A stretch of 64,000 bases of DNA from an uncultured Sphingomonadaceae bacterium. GTDB lineage: Bacteria; Pseudomonadota; Alphaproteobacteria; Sphingomonadales; Sphingomonadaceae. The position numbers were made by a program, and so were the translations under genes. The stretch is taken from positions 248,001 through 312,000 of the forward strand of contig CANMWO010000001.1 in the NCBI GenBank assembly GCA_947501695.1. The letters run 5' to 3'. The notes beneath the pieces were generated by a model. The model was not told where the DNA came from, searched no databases, and was given only the letters and a program-made list of their open reading frames with translations. This document shows positions 27,658 to 36,743 of this stretch, one piece after another. Position 1 is the first letter of the stretch. The number at the start of each line of letters is the position of its first letter.

Positions 27658-27685
27658 AGATAGGGGTTTTGCCCGGGATGACAAT
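27658..27685 (-). promoter_or_regulatory. possible heat-shock promoter of ftsH
   Basis: On the minus strand ATTGTC (27685-27680), 13 bases, then CCCCTATCT (27666-27658). The -10 resembles the sigma-32 CCCCATNT pattern, while the -35 matches only its TTG core. It lies about 60 bp ahead of the ftsH start. Confidence 0.3.
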
Positions 27686-27754
27686 ATTAGCGGCAATGTT
27701 TTTACCGATCAGTCTGATCATATATAGAGATTTGCTATCAAAACCTTGAAATAT

Positions 27755-28702
27755 TTAGCTATTGTTCCGTTTTGGCGCAGGCGCGAAGGTCCAGGTTAAT
27801 CCGCCTTTGCACAAAATGTCGCCGATGGTCAGCGTTTCACCGCGCTCGAGCCCCTTTATCAGCGGCTCTAATTGACTGCCACGCGGGGACAGAGCCGGAT
27901 CACAAATGTGCAAACATTTGAGCAATAACCGCCGGACAATTTCATGCGGGAAATCATGCTTGTCTAGCTGACAACCGTTCGCTGTTGGCTTGACATGGAC
28001 AGCCGCCAGTTCGTCCACCATCCAATGGATCGCGGTCCGGGCATCATCCAGCGCCGCGGCGCTCTGGCTAGCGAGACTGACATCAAAGCCCGACAGTTGC
28101 GAGAGTGCATTCCGGACGCGGACCCGATCAAAGCTTTGATCCTTGTTGGATGGATCTTCAATGGGTTTGATGCCCTGCGTTGTAACATACTGAATAAGCA
28201 TGTCCTTTGAAAAGGGAAGCAGCGGCCTGATAACATGACCACGTTTGGAACGGATCGCGGACATGCCGTCGATACCGCTGCCGCGCAAAACCCGCATGAT
28301 CAGGGTTTCGAGCTGGTCATCAGCATGATGAGCGGTAGCGAGCCAGGCGATATTCCGGTGTTCCATCCACCCATTGAGTAGCGAATAACGGGCTTTACGC
28401 GCTTCCGATTGAATGCTTCCGCGGATGGGAGTGGAGGGAGTTAGAATATGATGCGGGATCGCCCGGTCGGCGCATAGCGTAGCAACAAACTTGCATTCGT
28501 CATTTGCTTCGGGACGCAGGCCATGATCAACGCTGGCTGCAGCGATCCGGCCCGGGAAACTGTCATGGGCCAGTAACAGGAGCGCAAGGCTGTCCGGCCC
28601 GCCGGACACCGCCAATCCCAAAATGGCATCACTATTGTCAAAGTCGGGGACAAGTGCCGCCACCGCCTCGCGGAAGCGGCTCGTAAGCGCATCGCCCGTC
28701 AC
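27755..28702 (-). CDS. tilS: tRNA(Ile)-lysidine synthase
   Basis: TilS attaches lysine to C34 of the CAU-anticodon tRNA-Ile, so that it reads AUA. The 315-residue protein has the PP-loop ATP pyrophosphatase motif (AVSGGPDSLALLLL), SVDHGLRPEA, and TAHHADDQLETLIMR. It is the short form without a large C-terminal domain. It starts at GTG 28702, 25 bp after cpoB, so the two are probably co-transcribed; the tilS-ftsH neighbourhood is widespread in bacteria. Confidence 0.95.
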   Translation of the reverse strand: MTGDALTSRFREAVAALVPDFDNSDAILGLAVSGGPDSLALLLLAHDSFPGRIAAASVDHGLRPEANDECKFVATLCADRAIPHHILTPSTPIRGSIQSEARKARYSLLNGWMEHRNIAWLATAHHADDQLETLIMRVLRGSGIDGMSAIRSKRGHVIRPLLPFSKDMLIQYVTTQGIKPIEDPSNKDQSFDRVRVRNALSQLSGFDVSLASQSAAALDDARTAIHWMVDELAAVHVKPTANGCQLDKHDFPHEIVRRLLLKCLHICDPALSPRGSQLEPLIKGLERGETLTIGDILCKGGLTWTFAPAPKRNNS

Positions 28703-28727
28703 GGGTTAGGCTGATCGGGGCGCATGA

Positions 28728-29609
28728 TCAGCTGCAATCGGCTGCGGCTTTTCCGTTGGTGACGCGAGCGCTTAAGCGGCCGGAAGCGGCGCTGGGATAC
28801 ACGTCCTGCAACTCAGACAGCACCCGGCAAGCATCGGTTTTTTTGTTAAGTTGGACCAACGCCGTGCTGAGGAAATAGAGGCTGTCGGGCGCGCGCTCGC
28901 CGCGCGGGAGCTCCTGATAATTTTCATATAGCGCAACAGAGGCGAGAGCCGGTTTCCCATCATCAAGATAGGCACGGCCGAGCAAGTTTTTCGCAAAGCT
29001 GGCACGGCGATGATTAGGATGGTCGGCGGCGGCTTTTTTGAGTTGGGTTTGGGCTTCGGGAAAATATTTCGCCTCCCACAGCCGATAACCATAAATATAG
29101 GCGTCTTCACCAGCATCGCCGGTGTCAGGCATCACGATTGCCTCAACTCCGGTGACACGTTCTGGATCGGGTGTGCCAGAGGTCTGCGCGCCTTGGTCAG
29201 ACGGGCCGCCGGTTGGCGTCGCGGATAGCGCGCCGGGATCGGTGCTAACCGGTGGGGCGGCCGCGGCCGCCATTTTATCTTCGATCTGCTTTAGCCGAAA
29301 GCCGTTTTCCTCTACTTGACCCGTGAGCGAGGCAAGGCTGCGCTCCAACGTGTCGACCCGGGCAATGAGATCGGATACGGCCGAACTGGTCGTCGAAGCT
29401 GTCGCCGGTGTCACTGCATCCGGGGTGATTTCCGGTTCAAAGAAGCGTGAAGAACCGCCCGGGAATACCTTGCGTTGCACAGCCCGCATTTCCTGTTCGA
29501 GGCGGTCTACCCGTTTCCCGACGTTGCTGTTCTGGGCGGCAGCGGGGGCAGCAATCAGCAAACTGGCTGATATGCTCGCACATAAGATTGATGACAGGAC
29601 GGATTTCAT
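28728..29609 (-). CDS. cpoB: cell division coordinator CpoB / YbgF family protein
   Basis: This 293-residue periplasmic protein has a signal peptide ending APAAAQ, a short coiled coil (VGKRVDRLEQEMRAVQRKV), a second coiled segment (LIARVDTLERSLASLTGQVEENGFRLKQ, about 80-115), a Pro/Ala linker and C-terminal TPR repeats (AYIYGYRLWEAKYFPEAQTQLKK; ASFAKNLLGRAYLDDGKPALA). This is the layout of CpoB/YbgF, which links the Tol-Pal complex to peptidoglycan synthesis. The tol genes are not in this window. It lies directly ahead of tilS. Confidence 0.85.
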   Translation of the reverse strand: MKSVLSSILCASISASLLIAAPAAAQNSNVGKRVDRLEQEMRAVQRKVFPGGSSRFFEPEITPDAVTPATASTTSSAVSDLIARVDTLERSLASLTGQVEENGFRLKQIEDKMAAAAAPPVSTDPGALSATPTGGPSDQGAQTSGTPDPERVTGVEAIVMPDTGDAGEDAYIYGYRLWEAKYFPEAQTQLKKAAADHPNHRRASFAKNLLGRAYLDDGKPALASVALYENYQELPRGERAPDSLYFLSTALVQLNKKTDACRVLSELQDVYPSAASGRLSARVTNGKAAADCS

Positions 29610-29712
29610 AAGCAGCCTCCAAATATTTGGACCGTGTTAACCATAAATTGCGGGGCAAAGTAAACAGATTTACGTTGCGCGATCAAGCAACGGACGGGTG
29701 GGCGGACCCTGA

Positions 29713-30591
29713 TTACTGATTGATATTCTGTGTGGTTGTTGATGGATCGCTACCGTTGGGCGACAATCCACTGGGATCAGCGCGTGCTAGCAAAGCCGCA
29801 GCGCTAATACCGACATCCTTGATCGTACGGTCCGCTGAGCCTAGCGGCGGAACGACTTTACCATCGATAGTAACGGTCAACGCATCAGGTCGACCAGTCA
29901 GAATTTGTGGGCCGTTTGCATCAGCGGGCACGGCATATTGTTCGCCGACTGCCATTTCTTTTTCAAAGAGCCGCTCACCGGCTTCATCATAAATTTTTAG
30001 CCAAACGGTTTCCGTTGCTGTCAAAGTGACGGTGCCGGTTGGAGAGAGAGCCGGTCCATCCGGTTCAATAGTACCATCCAGAATGCCATCGGTATCGCTG
30101 CTGCCCTCGACAAATTCTGTGTCGGCATCACTATCCATTAGATTACCGGGTTCGAAAAACAGCGTCCGCCATACCGCAAAACCGATCAGCAGGACTATGC
30201 CGATACCCGCAGCGGTCCATGCCAGAGGTTTGGGAGGAATATTGCTGGGATTGGCGGGAGAATATCCGCTGGTTTCCGGTTCATAGGCACTGTGGCCCTG
30301 ATCATCCATTTCTTCGCGCAACTGACTACCAATGGTTACTTCGCTCAAACCGACGGTGCGGGCATAGGATTTGGCGAAACCGATTGCATAGGTACGACCG
30401 GGCAAGGCAGCAAAATCGCCAGATTCTATCGATTCCAAATGACGCTGAGGAATACGTGTCGTTTTCGCAATATCTTCGATGCCAAGGTTTTTTTGCTCGC
30501 GCGCATGACGCAGCATGTCACCGGTGCTGTGCAGGTTTAGTTCAGCATTTTCGCTGTCTGTCTCTTCTGCGTCAATTTCTTCGGCCATCAT
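29713..30591 (-). CDS. rodZ: RodZ-like helix-turn-helix membrane protein
   Basis: This 292-residue bitopic protein has an N-terminal cytoplasmic HTH_25 domain (GDMLRHAREQKNLGIEDIAKTTRIPQRHLESIE), one membrane span near 125-150 (AAGIGIVLLIGFAVW) and a C-terminal DUF4115 beta domain (GTVTLTATETVWLKIYDEAGERLFEKEM). RodZ anchors MreB and takes part in rod-shape or division. GGAG sits close to the two adjacent ATGs (30591, 30588), the second having better spacing. It is separate from ptsP by a probable terminator. Confidence 0.88.
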   Translation of the reverse strand: MMAEEIDAEETDSENAELNLHSTGDMLRHAREQKNLGIEDIAKTTRIPQRHLESIESGDFAALPGRTYAIGFAKSYARTVGLSEVTIGSQLREEMDDQGHSAYEPETSGYSPANPSNIPPKPLAWTAAGIGIVLLIGFAVWRTLFFEPGNLMDSDADTEFVEGSSDTDGILDGTIEPDGPALSPTGTVTLTATETVWLKIYDEAGERLFEKEMAVGEQYAVPADANGPQILTGRPDALTVTIDGKVVPPLGSADRTIKDVGISAAALLARADPSGLSPNGSDPSTTTQNINQ

Positions 30592-30718
30592 ACTCTCCTT
30601 CGGCCGGTTCGCGGTGCGACCCCGTTTAATACTATGAATGGGAGGAAGCCACTAGAGTGATGAAAAGTCAATGATTATCACAATTATTGGGGCAGCGAAT
30701 TTGCGTTAAACCACGAAC

Positions 30719-30741
30719 AAACCGGCGCTTCGGGAAGCGCC
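30719..30741 (-). terminator. probable ptsP terminator
   Basis: GGCGCTT (30724-30730) pairs with AAGCGCC (30735-30741) around CGGG. On the minus strand it is followed by a modest T-containing tail, GGTTTGTT. It lies 26 bp after ptsP. Confidence 0.5.
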
Positions 30742-30766
30742 AATACAACTTGTTACATATTATCGA

Positions 30767-33049
30767 TCAATCGAGATCAATATGCTGTTGTTCGGCCCAA
30801 TGCTGTAACGCTGCTCTGGGTTCACTCGGCGGATCCGATAACATGGTTTGAAGCTGTTTTTCCGCAGCAGCTAAGTCGAGCGAACGAACCATTGCCTTGA
30901 TCGGACCGACCGATGCTGGCGTGATAGAGAGGCGTTTGATACCAAGGCCCAGCAAGGCCATTGCATCCAAGGGGCGCCCGCCCATTTCTCCGCATACGCT
31001 AAGCTCAATGCCCAAATCTTCAGCCTGCCGAGAAACCCGGCCGATGAAGCGCAAGATTGCTGGGCTCAGCCAATCGAACCGCTCGGCCAGTTTAGGATTA
31101 CTGCGGTCTGCGGCAAATAGAAACTGGGTGAGATCGTTGGTTCCAATCGACAAAAAGTCCAGGCGCGGTGCCATCAGGTCGAGGCATTCAGCCAGCGCCG
31201 GAACTTCCAGCATCGCCCCATAGCGAATGGACAAAGGTAGCTGCTTTTTACGGCTGCGCAAAAATTCGAGCTGCTTTTCAAAGACCGCTTTCGCTTCATC
31301 AAACTCCCAAGGCTCGGCGATCATCGGAAACATCACGTTTAATTTTCGTCCCGCTGCAGCCTCAATGAGTGAGCGGGCCTGTACCTTCATAAGAGCATCG
31401 CGTTCCAGACCGATGCGCAATGCGCGCCAGCCCATTGCGGGATTTTCTTCCTTGACCTCACTGGCTTGGAAATAGGGCAGGGGCTTATCCCCGCCAATAT
31501 CAACAGTGCGAAAAATAACCGGCTTGTTGCCAGCGGCATCCAGAACATCTCGATAGAAACGCAGCTGTCCGGTACGGCCCGGCATAGTCGCGGCGACCAG
31601 AAATTGAAACTCCGTTCGGAACAGACCAATACCATCGGCGCCCGTCAGTTTCAGCATCGCCATATCATCACGCAAGCCAGCATTGATATTCAGTGTGATC
31701 CGCGTACCATCTTTGGTGACCGGTTCTTTGTCTCTTAATTCTGTATAGGTCGCCCGCTTTTTCTGGGTCAGTTCAATCTGGGTCTCAAACGCAGCCTCCA
31801 TCGGCGCGCTGGGTCGCACGAACAGTGCATTGTCATCGACATTGAGCAACAGATGATCGTTTTCGCGGACTATCTGGCGGACATTTTTAACTTGCCCTAG
31901 GATCGGAATATCCATGGCACGTGCGATGATCGTGACATGCGCAGTCAACGATCCTTCCTCCAGCACCACGCCTTTGAGCCGCCGGCGATCATATTCGAGC
32001 AATTCTGCCGGACCTAAATTGCGCGCGACCAATATCGTATCCTGCCGCAGGCCCATGGTCGCCGCTGTGCCCATTTGGCCAGAAACAATCCGCAAGAGCC
32101 GGTTGGCTAGGTCTTCCAGATCATGCATCCGTTCTGCGAGCAGTGGATCATCAATCTGGCGCATCCGCATGCGGGTATGTTGCTGTACGCGTTCAATCGC
32201 TGCCTCGGCGGTCAAGCCGCTATCAATGGCTTCATTGATCCGGCGGCTCCAGCCCTCGTCATAGGCGAACATCTTATAGGTTTGAAGGACCTCTTCATGC
32301 TCTCCGCCGACGCCAAATTCGGCCTGATTGGTCATATGATCAATCTGATTGCGCATCTTGTCAAAGGCGGAATAAACGCGGTGGCGTTCCGCCTCGGTGT
32401 CTTCGGCGACGGTATGTTCGATTTTCACGCGCGGCTGATGAAAGACGGCAAATCCGCTAGCCTTGCCCTTGACTAGCTGTAACCCTATCAGCCGATCCGC
32501 GCCGTCATGATGCGCCTCCGGGGCATTCACAGAGTCCACATCGACCAATTCTGCGTTGGATATCAACTCAGAGAGAACCATTGCAGCTGTCTGGAAGGAT
32601 TCAATTTCTTCCTCGGAATATTTGCGCGGTTCTATATGCTGCGCACACAACACGCCAACGGCTTGCTGGTTGCGGATGATGGGCACGCCAGCAAAGCTGT
32701 GGAATTTCTCTTCACCGGTTTCCGGACGATATTGAAAGTCAGGATGGCTGGCCGCTTCGTCGAGGTTCAGCGTTTCGACATTTTTGGCAATATAGCCGGT
32801 TAGTCCCTCACCAAAAGCTAATTTGGTGACATGGACTGCTTCCTGATTGAGGCCGAGCGTCGCATAAAGCTCCAGTACGCCTTCGCGGCGCAAATAAATC
32901 GAACAGACCTCGCTGCTCACCGCTTCACCAATAGTTTCCACTACGTGATTAAGCTTTGTTTGGGCATTGCCAGGGGAGGCCATGATCGACCGTAGTCCGG
33001 TCAATATGTTACGAGCTGTTACGAGACTGGGCGAATGTTTGGTGGCCAT
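30767..33049 (-). CDS. ptsP: phosphoenolpyruvate-protein phosphotransferase PtsP (EI-Ntr)
   Basis: EI-Ntr starts the nitrogen PTS phosphorelay by transferring phosphate from PEP to NPr. The 760-residue protein has an N-terminal GAF domain (about 20-160, QAVGVLCAQH), the EI N-terminal domain, the phospho-His swivel segment (GSLTAHVTIIARAMDIP) and the C-terminal PEP-binding barrel (DGIGLFRTEFQFL; SIGTNDLTQF; VCGEMGG). NPr and EIIA-Ntr genes are not in this window. It begins with ATG 33049 and is probably monocistronic. In related bacteria it is linked to potassium, nitrogen and stress control. Confidence 0.95.
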   Translation of the reverse strand: MATKHSPSLVTARNILTGLRSIMASPGNAQTKLNHVVETIGEAVSSEVCSIYLRREGVLELYATLGLNQEAVHVTKLAFGEGLTGYIAKNVETLNLDEAASHPDFQYRPETGEEKFHSFAGVPIIRNQQAVGVLCAQHIEPRKYSEEEIESFQTAAMVLSELISNAELVDVDSVNAPEAHHDGADRLIGLQLVKGKASGFAVFHQPRVKIEHTVAEDTEAERHRVYSAFDKMRNQIDHMTNQAEFGVGGEHEEVLQTYKMFAYDEGWSRRINEAIDSGLTAEAAIERVQQHTRMRMRQIDDPLLAERMHDLEDLANRLLRIVSGQMGTAATMGLRQDTILVARNLGPAELLEYDRRRLKGVVLEEGSLTAHVTIIARAMDIPILGQVKNVRQIVRENDHLLLNVDDNALFVRPSAPMEAAFETQIELTQKKRATYTELRDKEPVTKDGTRITLNINAGLRDDMAMLKLTGADGIGLFRTEFQFLVAATMPGRTGQLRFYRDVLDAAGNKPVIFRTVDIGGDKPLPYFQASEVKEENPAMGWRALRIGLERDALMKVQARSLIEAAAGRKLNVMFPMIAEPWEFDEAKAVFEKQLEFLRSRKKQLPLSIRYGAMLEVPALAECLDLMAPRLDFLSIGTNDLTQFLFAADRSNPKLAERFDWLSPAILRFIGRVSRQAEDLGIELSVCGEMGGRPLDAMALLGLGIKRLSITPASVGPIKAMVRSLDLAAAEKQLQTMLSDPPSEPRAALQHWAEQQHIDLD

Positions 33050-33153
33050 GGGTATGATCTAGCAGAAACTGTTCGCAGGTGCGATATGCAAATCAGGCCA
33101 AAAACCAAAAAATACATATGCCCCTGCGACTTGTAATAGATTTTTAAGGTGAT

Positions 33154-34173
33154 TTAGTCCGGTTCCGGACCGAATTGAACTGCAAGCTTGCCCAAATTTG
33201 CGCCCGTGAACAGGCGATCGATCGAAGCTGGAGCGTTTTCAATTCCCTGTACCACATCTGTTTCGAATTTGATCCGTCCTTCCATCAACCAACCAGCCAT
33301 CGCCTGTGCGCCTTCGGGAAAGCGATCGAAATAATCAAGGATGATGAAGCCGCGCAACGTGGTACGCCGCATCAGCAGGTTAGCGAAATTGGCCGGTCCT
33401 GTTGATCCGTCCACATCATTATAAGTGGATATTAGCCCGCATAGTGGCATGCGAGAGAAATCGTTCAGCCGTGCAATCACAGCATCCATGATTTCGCCGC
33501 CGACACTTTCAAAGTTGATATCAATGCCGTTCGGGCAATGTTTGTCGAGAGCAGCGCCAACATCTTCGGTTTTATAGTTGATCGCCGCATCAAAGCCCGC
33601 TTCGTCGGTGAGCCATTTGCATTTATCGTCAGAGCCAGCGATCCCGACAACATGGCACCCGTGAATCTTGCCAATTTGTCCAACCATGGATCCCACGGCC
33701 CCAGCCGCTGCTGACACAACCAATGTATCGCCTTCCTTCGGTTTACCGATATCCATCAGTCCGAAATAGGCGGTCATGCCGGTTGCGCCCAATGGGCCCA
33801 TGTAGGCAGTGAGGGGAACGCCGGGGATGGATGGCAGTACGTTCGCCATGCCGCCGGGTATGTCATTATATAGCGCCCAAGTGGACAAACCGGTGTTAAT
33901 TAGGGAGCCGACCGGCACGCCATCAAAGTTGCTTTCTTCGACCACACCAATTCCGCCGCCGCGCATCGGATCATCAATCGGGACCGGCGGTAAATAACCG
34001 TCCATGTCACTCATCCAGATCCGATTGGTGGGATCTAGCGATAGATATATAGTACGCACCCGAAGCATATCGGGTCCAAGCGGCGCCATTTCTTCGGTAA
34101 CGAGTTCAAGGTCGCCATCGGCTATTTTACCAACAGGGCGTTTGCGCAAATACCAGATCTTGTTTGTGGTCAT
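33154..34173 (-). CDS. NADP-dependent zinc-free MDR oxidoreductase
   Basis: This 339-residue medium-chain dehydrogenase/reductase belongs to the leukotriene-B4 12-hydroxydehydrogenase / CurA group. It begins with a KIWYLRKRPVGK strand, has LSLDPTNRIWMSD, a tyrosine-containing PLGATGMTAYFGL segment and the Rossmann motif AAAGAVGSMVGQIGKIHG. No zinc-binding cysteine pattern is present. Family members reduce the double bond of alpha,beta-unsaturated carbonyls with NADPH; the natural substrate is unknown. Confidence 0.9.
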   Translation of the reverse strand: MTTNKIWYLRKRPVGKIADGDLELVTEEMAPLGPDMLRVRTIYLSLDPTNRIWMSDMDGYLPPVPIDDPMRGGGIGVVEESNFDGVPVGSLINTGLSTWALYNDIPGGMANVLPSIPGVPLTAYMGPLGATGMTAYFGLMDIGKPKEGDTLVVSAAAGAVGSMVGQIGKIHGCHVVGIAGSDDKCKWLTDEAGFDAAINYKTEDVGAALDKHCPNGIDINFESVGGEIMDAVIARLNDFSRMPLCGLISTYNDVDGSTGPANFANLLMRRTTLRGFIILDYFDRFPEGAQAMAGWLMEGRIKFETDVVQGIENAPASIDRLFTGANLGKLAVQFGPEPD

Positions 34174-34319
34174 GGGGACTATCCTCTAAATATCTTATTC
34201 CCAAATCCTTGGGGAAAGTGGAGAGTAAGTCAATGACTCGAATGATTTAGCTTTGCTTGCGGGTGTCATGGGCGCGATACAATCATCTAGCCCAATTTAT
34301 ATGCTAAATCATCAAAAGA

Positions 34320-34478
34320 TCAGGCTTCGGCGAGCAATACGTCTTTCAATCGCAGTTTTTGTTTTTTCAGGTCATGGAGTCGAATCGTATCTGGAACCGG
34401 GCGGGCCTCTTCTTGGTTGATTTTCCGGTCGAGGGCTTCGTGCTTTCCGCGCAGGGCAGACACATGATTCTGATCCAT
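34320..34478 (-). CDS. DUF465 family small protein
   Basis: This 52-residue protein starts at ATG 34478 (MDQNHVSALRGKHEALD) behind AGGAG. It is a short helical hairpin of the DUF465/YdcH family: a basic and acidic amphipathic helix, a Pro-containing turn (ARPVPDTIRLHDLKK) and QKLRLKDVLLAEA. The function of this family is not established. It is divergent from a second DUF465 gene 188 bp away. A longer frame reaching to 34640 lacks support. Confidence 0.85.
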   Translation of the reverse strand: MDQNHVSALRGKHEALDRKINQEEARPVPDTIRLHDLKKQKLRLKDVLLAEA

Positions 34479-34666
34479 AATATTCTCCTGATTATATAGT
34501 ATTGCTGGTTGAAAGTGGTTGCGGGTGTCCCTTTCTTTTTGTCGCGCGCTTATGATTAAGTCGCCGACGATCATCACGGTATAATTGTCTTGGTTTAGAC
34601 AAGAACCATGAATAGGATGAAGATGACAAAAATGTTGCATGCATGCAAGGGGCGAATGGATCCATT

Positions 34667-34870
34667 ATGGCGATAAGCGATCAAGAGTTGCGTCAGCGGC
34701 TCGAACTGCTGAAGGTTGAGCATCGTGATCTCGACGACGCGATTGCTGCTCTGATCGAGGCAGGCGGCCATGATCAGCTGCGTGCTGCACGATTGAAGAA
34801 GCGCAAATTGCAGCTGCGCGACCGCATCATCCAAATCGAAAATCAGCTGATACCTGATATTATTGCTTAA
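34667..34870 (+). CDS. DUF465 family small protein, second copy
   Basis: This 67-residue protein (MAISDQELRQRLELLKVEH) is predicted to be two helices: LDDAIAALIEAGGHDQLRAAR and KKRKLQLRDRIIQIENQL. The LKKxKLxLRD segment is shared with the divergent neighbour, placing both in DUF465. The start could also be ATG 34643, giving eight more residues; an AAGGGG lies between the two. The function is unknown. Confidence 0.8.
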   Translation: MAISDQELRQRLELLKVEHRDLDDAIAALIEAGGHDQLRAARLKKRKLQLRDRIIQIENQLIPDIIA

Positions 34871-35030
34871 GGATCGCTATATTTGGGTCGATCCAGCCAA
34901 GTTAACTGTTTTTGTGCATCAATTAACACCTTCACGTGCGGCGTGTCACATTGAAACATCTTGCAAATTAACCCTGTGACCCTCGAATTTTAACTGTCCT
35001 TGCTCATATAAAATTTGCTACGACGGCTCA

Positions 35031-35486
35031 ATGGCTGACAGCGAAGCATTGATTACGCCCAAATTACTGGATGCGCTTTACACCGAGTCGATGGTGCTCG
35101 CGGATGAGGCGCGCTCCTATTTTGAATCCGGCCGGTTTAATGACGAATGTCAGGATGACGCGACGCTGCCTGTGGCTTTTTCTTGTGAATCTCTAAAGGT
35201 GACTACCCGGTTGATGCATTGCATTGCATGGCTGCTCAATCAAAAGGCTTTGCACGGAGATGAGTTGACCGATGGTGAGGCATGGAACCATGATCGTGAG
35301 CTGGGATATGCGGCGGCCAGTGATGCTCCAGTGGTAGAGCTTTTCCCAATAGAAGCACAACAGATTATCAATGCCAGTGAAGAGCTGTTCCAGCGCTTGC
35401 AACGTCTTTCAGCGCGACTGGAATATCAGGAAGCTAAAGAGCCACCGGTACATGATTTGTTCCGGCGGCTCGAAAGTTCATTCTAA
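35031..35486 (+). CDS. rcdA: DUF1465 / RcdA-like regulator of CtrA degradation
   Basis: This 151-residue all-helical protein resembles alphaproteobacterial RcdA (DUF1465), an adaptor that helps ClpXP degrade CtrA during the cell cycle. Features that fit are the N-terminal LYTESMVLADEARSYFE helix, SCESLKVTTRLMHCIAWLL, and a final acidic helix LFQRLQRLSARLEYQE. No signal or membrane segment is present. The role in this organism is inferred from the family. It converges with the Old Yellow Enzyme gene 18 bp away. Confidence 0.82.
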   Translation: MADSEALITPKLLDALYTESMVLADEARSYFESGRFNDECQDDATLPVAFSCESLKVTTRLMHCIAWLLNQKALHGDELTDGEAWNHDRELGYAAASDAPVVELFPIEAQQIINASEELFQRLQRLSARLEYQEAKEPPVHDLFRRLESSF

Positions 35487-35504
35487 TTTTATAGGGCTTT
35501 CGCC

Positions 35505-36602
35505 TTAGGCTGTTGCTTTGGCTTCATCCATTGTTGGATAATCCACATAACCTTCCGCGCCCTGACTATACCATGATGGTGTAAAGTCGATCGGGTTCAG
35601 TTCTGCGCCAGTGCGGAAACGCTCGGGCAGATCTGGATTGGTCATGAACGTCCGGCCAAAACTGATTGCATCGGCTTTGTTGTTTGCCAACGCTTCTGTC
35701 GCATTGTCATAAAAATAATCGCTGTTGAGCACCAAGGGCTTGCTGAACACTGGACGAATATTCGGGCTAACGATTGGTACGTCGGTATTGCCATAGGTGC
35801 CGTGCGCTGGTGGTTCGCGCAGTTCGAGAAATGCAATGCCGATGCTATCGAGCAATTTTGCTGCAGCGGTAAAGGTTTCGATTGGGGTTGCATCATCCGC
35901 GCCTTGGGAATCACCATTGGGAGAGAGTCGCACAGAAACGCGGTCGCTGCCCCAGACATCAACCAGTCGTTGTGTGACTTCACCTAGCAAACGGATACGG
36001 TTTTCGATCGATCCGCCATATTCGTCGGTCCGGAAATTTGTACCGGAGCGGATGAACTGGTCAATCAGATAGCCATTGGCGCTATGCAATTGCACTCCGT
36101 CAAAGCCTGCTTTTTTGGCGTTTTCGGCTGCGTTGGTATAATCGTCGAGCAAGGCCGGGATTTCATTCAGTTCCAATGGACGCGCTTCGACATAGTCGCG
36201 CTTACCCTGATAGGTGCGAACACTGCCAGGAGCAGTTGTCGCAGAAGAAGAAACGGGCTTTTCACCACCGAGGAAGTCGGGATGCACGATCCGGCCCATA
36301 TGCCACAATTGGCAAATGATCTTGCCACCGGCTGCATGGACTTGCTCGATAATCGGTTTCCAGGCTTCGGTTTGTTCGTCGTTCCAGATGCCAGGCGCGA
36401 AAGGCGTACCCAAGCCTTGCTGGCTGATGCCGGTGGCTTCGGATATGATGAGACCGGCACCGGCGCGTTGGGAATAATATTCACCCATGATCGGGGTTGG
36501 CACATGTTCCATTGTCGAACGGCATCGCGTGAGCGGGGCCATCAGCATCCGATTGGGGGCTTCGATGGCGCCAAGTTTGATGGGATCAAATAATGTGCTC
36601 AT
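35505..36602 (-). CDS. Old Yellow Enzyme family alkene reductase
   Basis: This 365-residue FMN-dependent ene-reductase of the NemA/XenB/OYE group reduces activated C=C bonds and often nitro compounds. It starts LFDPIKLGAIEAPNRMLMAPLTRCRS, the FMN-binding strand with the conserved cysteine. Further signatures are CQLWHMGRIVHPDF, FDGVQLHSANGYLIDQFIR (HxANGYL), DEYGGSIENR and a C-terminal AISFGRTFMTNPDLPER phosphate-binding segment. It is a single-gene unit. Confidence 0.94.
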   Translation of the reverse strand: MSTLFDPIKLGAIEAPNRMLMAPLTRCRSTMEHVPTPIMGEYYSQRAGAGLIISEATGISQQGLGTPFAPGIWNDEQTEAWKPIIEQVHAAGGKIICQLWHMGRIVHPDFLGGEKPVSSSATTAPGSVRTYQGKRDYVEARPLELNEIPALLDDYTNAAENAKKAGFDGVQLHSANGYLIDQFIRSGTNFRTDEYGGSIENRIRLLGEVTQRLVDVWGSDRVSVRLSPNGDSQGADDATPIETFTAAAKLLDSIGIAFLELREPPAHGTYGNTDVPIVSPNIRPVFSKPLVLNSDYFYDNATEALANNKADAISFGRTFMTNPDLPERFRTGAELNPIDFTPSWYSQGAEGYVDYPTMDEAKATA

Positions 36603-36743
36603 ATATCGGTTCTTTCGCTATTTTTAATTGCTTGATGAATAGCTAGTCAGGCCAGTGGCGCTTTGCAATGCAATGCTTTGAAAATCTTTTCTTTCAGCCT
36701 ATATCGGTTTTGTTGAACGCCTAAAATGCAAGGACCACAGGAC

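Noticed and set aside
34479-34640. N-terminal extension of the first DUF465 gene
   Set aside because: The added residues are unlike the family and AGGAG lies just ahead of ATG 34478.
34900-35030. CtrA sites before rcdA
   Set aside because: Several TTAA motifs occur, but none pair with the seven-base spacing needed.
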